Shown: positions 63,506-64,000 of the stretch, one piece after another
Position numbering within the stretch: the stretch's first letter is position 1
How the letters are laid out: every line of letters starts with the position of its first letter
Assembly (NCBI GenBank): GCA_963799245.1
Contig: CAWCWN010000003.1
Span: forward strand, 248,001 to 312,000
DNA from: CAWCWN01 sp963799245
GTDB lineage: Bacteria; Chloroflexota; Ktedonobacteria; Ktedonobacterales; Ktedonobacteraceae
Length of the DNA: 64,000 nt
Direction of reading: 5' to 3'
The notes under the pieces: generated by a model
Database searches by the model: none
Told to the model about the DNA's origin: nothing
Seen by the model: only the letters and a program-made list of their open reading frames with translations
Translations under genes and position numbers: made by a program

Positions 63506-63602
63506 GGGATGCAGGTGGGATGCAGGGATGCAAGGGATGCAAGTGGGATGCAGCATACCTGCATCCTCGCCGGGTATCTCCACGAGGTGAGGTTGGGATG
63601 CA
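63506..63602. repeat. Six copies of GGGATGCA
   Basis: Copies start at 63506, 63517, 63525, 63534, 63545 and 63595, with spacings of 8-11 bases for the first five. They lie in the 331-base gap between two small minus-strand genes, upstream of the NUMOD-like gene. The pattern is iteron-like. Confidence 0.7.
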
Positions 63603-63707
63603 GGGGTGCAGGTGTATATAATACACCTGCTGCACCTCACCCGCGCATACCCCAAGGAGGAAGGTCAAATCGCAGTAATCGGCAATAAAGAGTTACGCCG
63701 TGCATCC

Positions 63708-63962
63708 CTATCCCTCCTTCTCGTCGCGTCGCTTTCCCCACGCCGTACCGACTTGCTTGACTATTTGAGCTTTCCTGAGCCTCTGTAGATTGCTCTTGAA
63801 GGTGTTCTCATTGATGCCTACAGCAGCACATTCTGCTTTCCACTTCCCGTGAGGTAGCCATCTCTCTTCCAAGCACAGCGAGCATACTTTCCTGCGTTTG
63901 TGGAAGGCGTACTGTCGCGTTGTTACTGCCTGCTTGTAGCACCGCTCCCGTATAGGTGTCAT
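63708..63962 (-). CDS. Small protein with possible winged-helix C-terminus
   Basis: 84 residues from ATG 63962; the frame closes at 63990, so it is not cut by the window edge. A CSLC pair (~27) precedes WKAECAAVGINENTFKSNLQ and RLRKAQIVKQVGTAWGKR, which reads like a helix-turn-helix with a wing, as in phage or plasmid replication and copy-control proteins. No ribosome-binding site is obvious. Confidence 0.45.
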   Translation of the reverse strand: MTPIRERCYKQAVTTRQYAFHKRRKVCSLCLEERWLPHGKWKAECAAVGINENTFKSNLQRLRKAQIVKQVGTAWGKRRDEKEG

Positions 63963-64000
63963 CGTAGGGATCGAACTGATAGGTGTGCAGCTTTAGGTTC

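Overview
The window looks like a chromosomal segment of a GC-rich, spore-forming filamentous Chloroflexota of the Ktedonobacteria type. This is an inference from content: a large NRPS/PKS operon, many different insertion sequences, mannosylglycerate synthesis, a class III PHA synthase, kinase/WD40/PP2C proteins with membrane anchors, and an NB-ARC/TPR regulator. No rRNA, tRNA or CRISPR array was recognised.

Layout. 0-9 kb, central metabolism: a LysR regulator (cut by the left edge) divergent from a phosphoribulokinase-family kinase, a GxGYxYP putative glycoside hydrolase, an acetyl-CoA synthetase-like ligase, phaE-phaC, and a tandem universal stress protein. 9.1-23.6 kb: a three-gene minus-strand assembly line reading FAAL-ACP-KS-AT-DH(N half) / luciferase-like monooxygenase-DH(C half)-KR-ACP / C-A(Ser)-T-KASIII-degenerate KASIII. 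It should load a fatty acid, extend it once with malonate, oxidise it, join it to serine and release it without a thioesterase. An ISL3-like or unclassified IS lies just upstream. 25-30.6 kb: mannosyl-3-phosphoglycerate synthase with a histidine phosphatase, an MFS transporter, MsrA, a HIT protein and an OmpR-type response regulator. 30.9-34.5 kb: a secreted-protein gene broken by an ISL3 element and a frame break in a hexanucleotide repeat.

35-44 kb is the second striking region. A FAD/NAD oxidoreductase, a double [4Fe-4S] ferredoxin and a di-heme membrane cytochrome form one cluster. Next to it are a membrane PP2C phosphatase, a secreted protein, a pseudokinase fused through a Tat-like membrane segment to a Rieske domain, and a Tat-signal WD40 propeller. 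Three intergenic copies of one motif (AAAGTAC, 6-7 bases, then TGGTTAA-N6-TTAACCA) precede the oxidoreductase, the pseudokinase-Rieske gene and the WD40 gene, suggesting one regulon for membrane redox sensing or electron transfer.

44.4-48 kb is eroded: fragments of an acyl-CoA dehydrogenase, a GlcG-like protein, a luciferase-like monooxygenase and IlvD sit between intact genes such as adk. 48.4-54 kb holds SRPBCC, NB-ARC/TPR, YihY/BrkB and unknown genes. From 54 kb to the right edge the DNA looks accessory: an IS4-type IS, a tyrosine integrase with short repeats nearby, two diverged copies of a ~135-bp repeat, an IS630 element with an A9 frameshift site, a pentapeptide-repeat protein, and small phage- or element-like ORFs.
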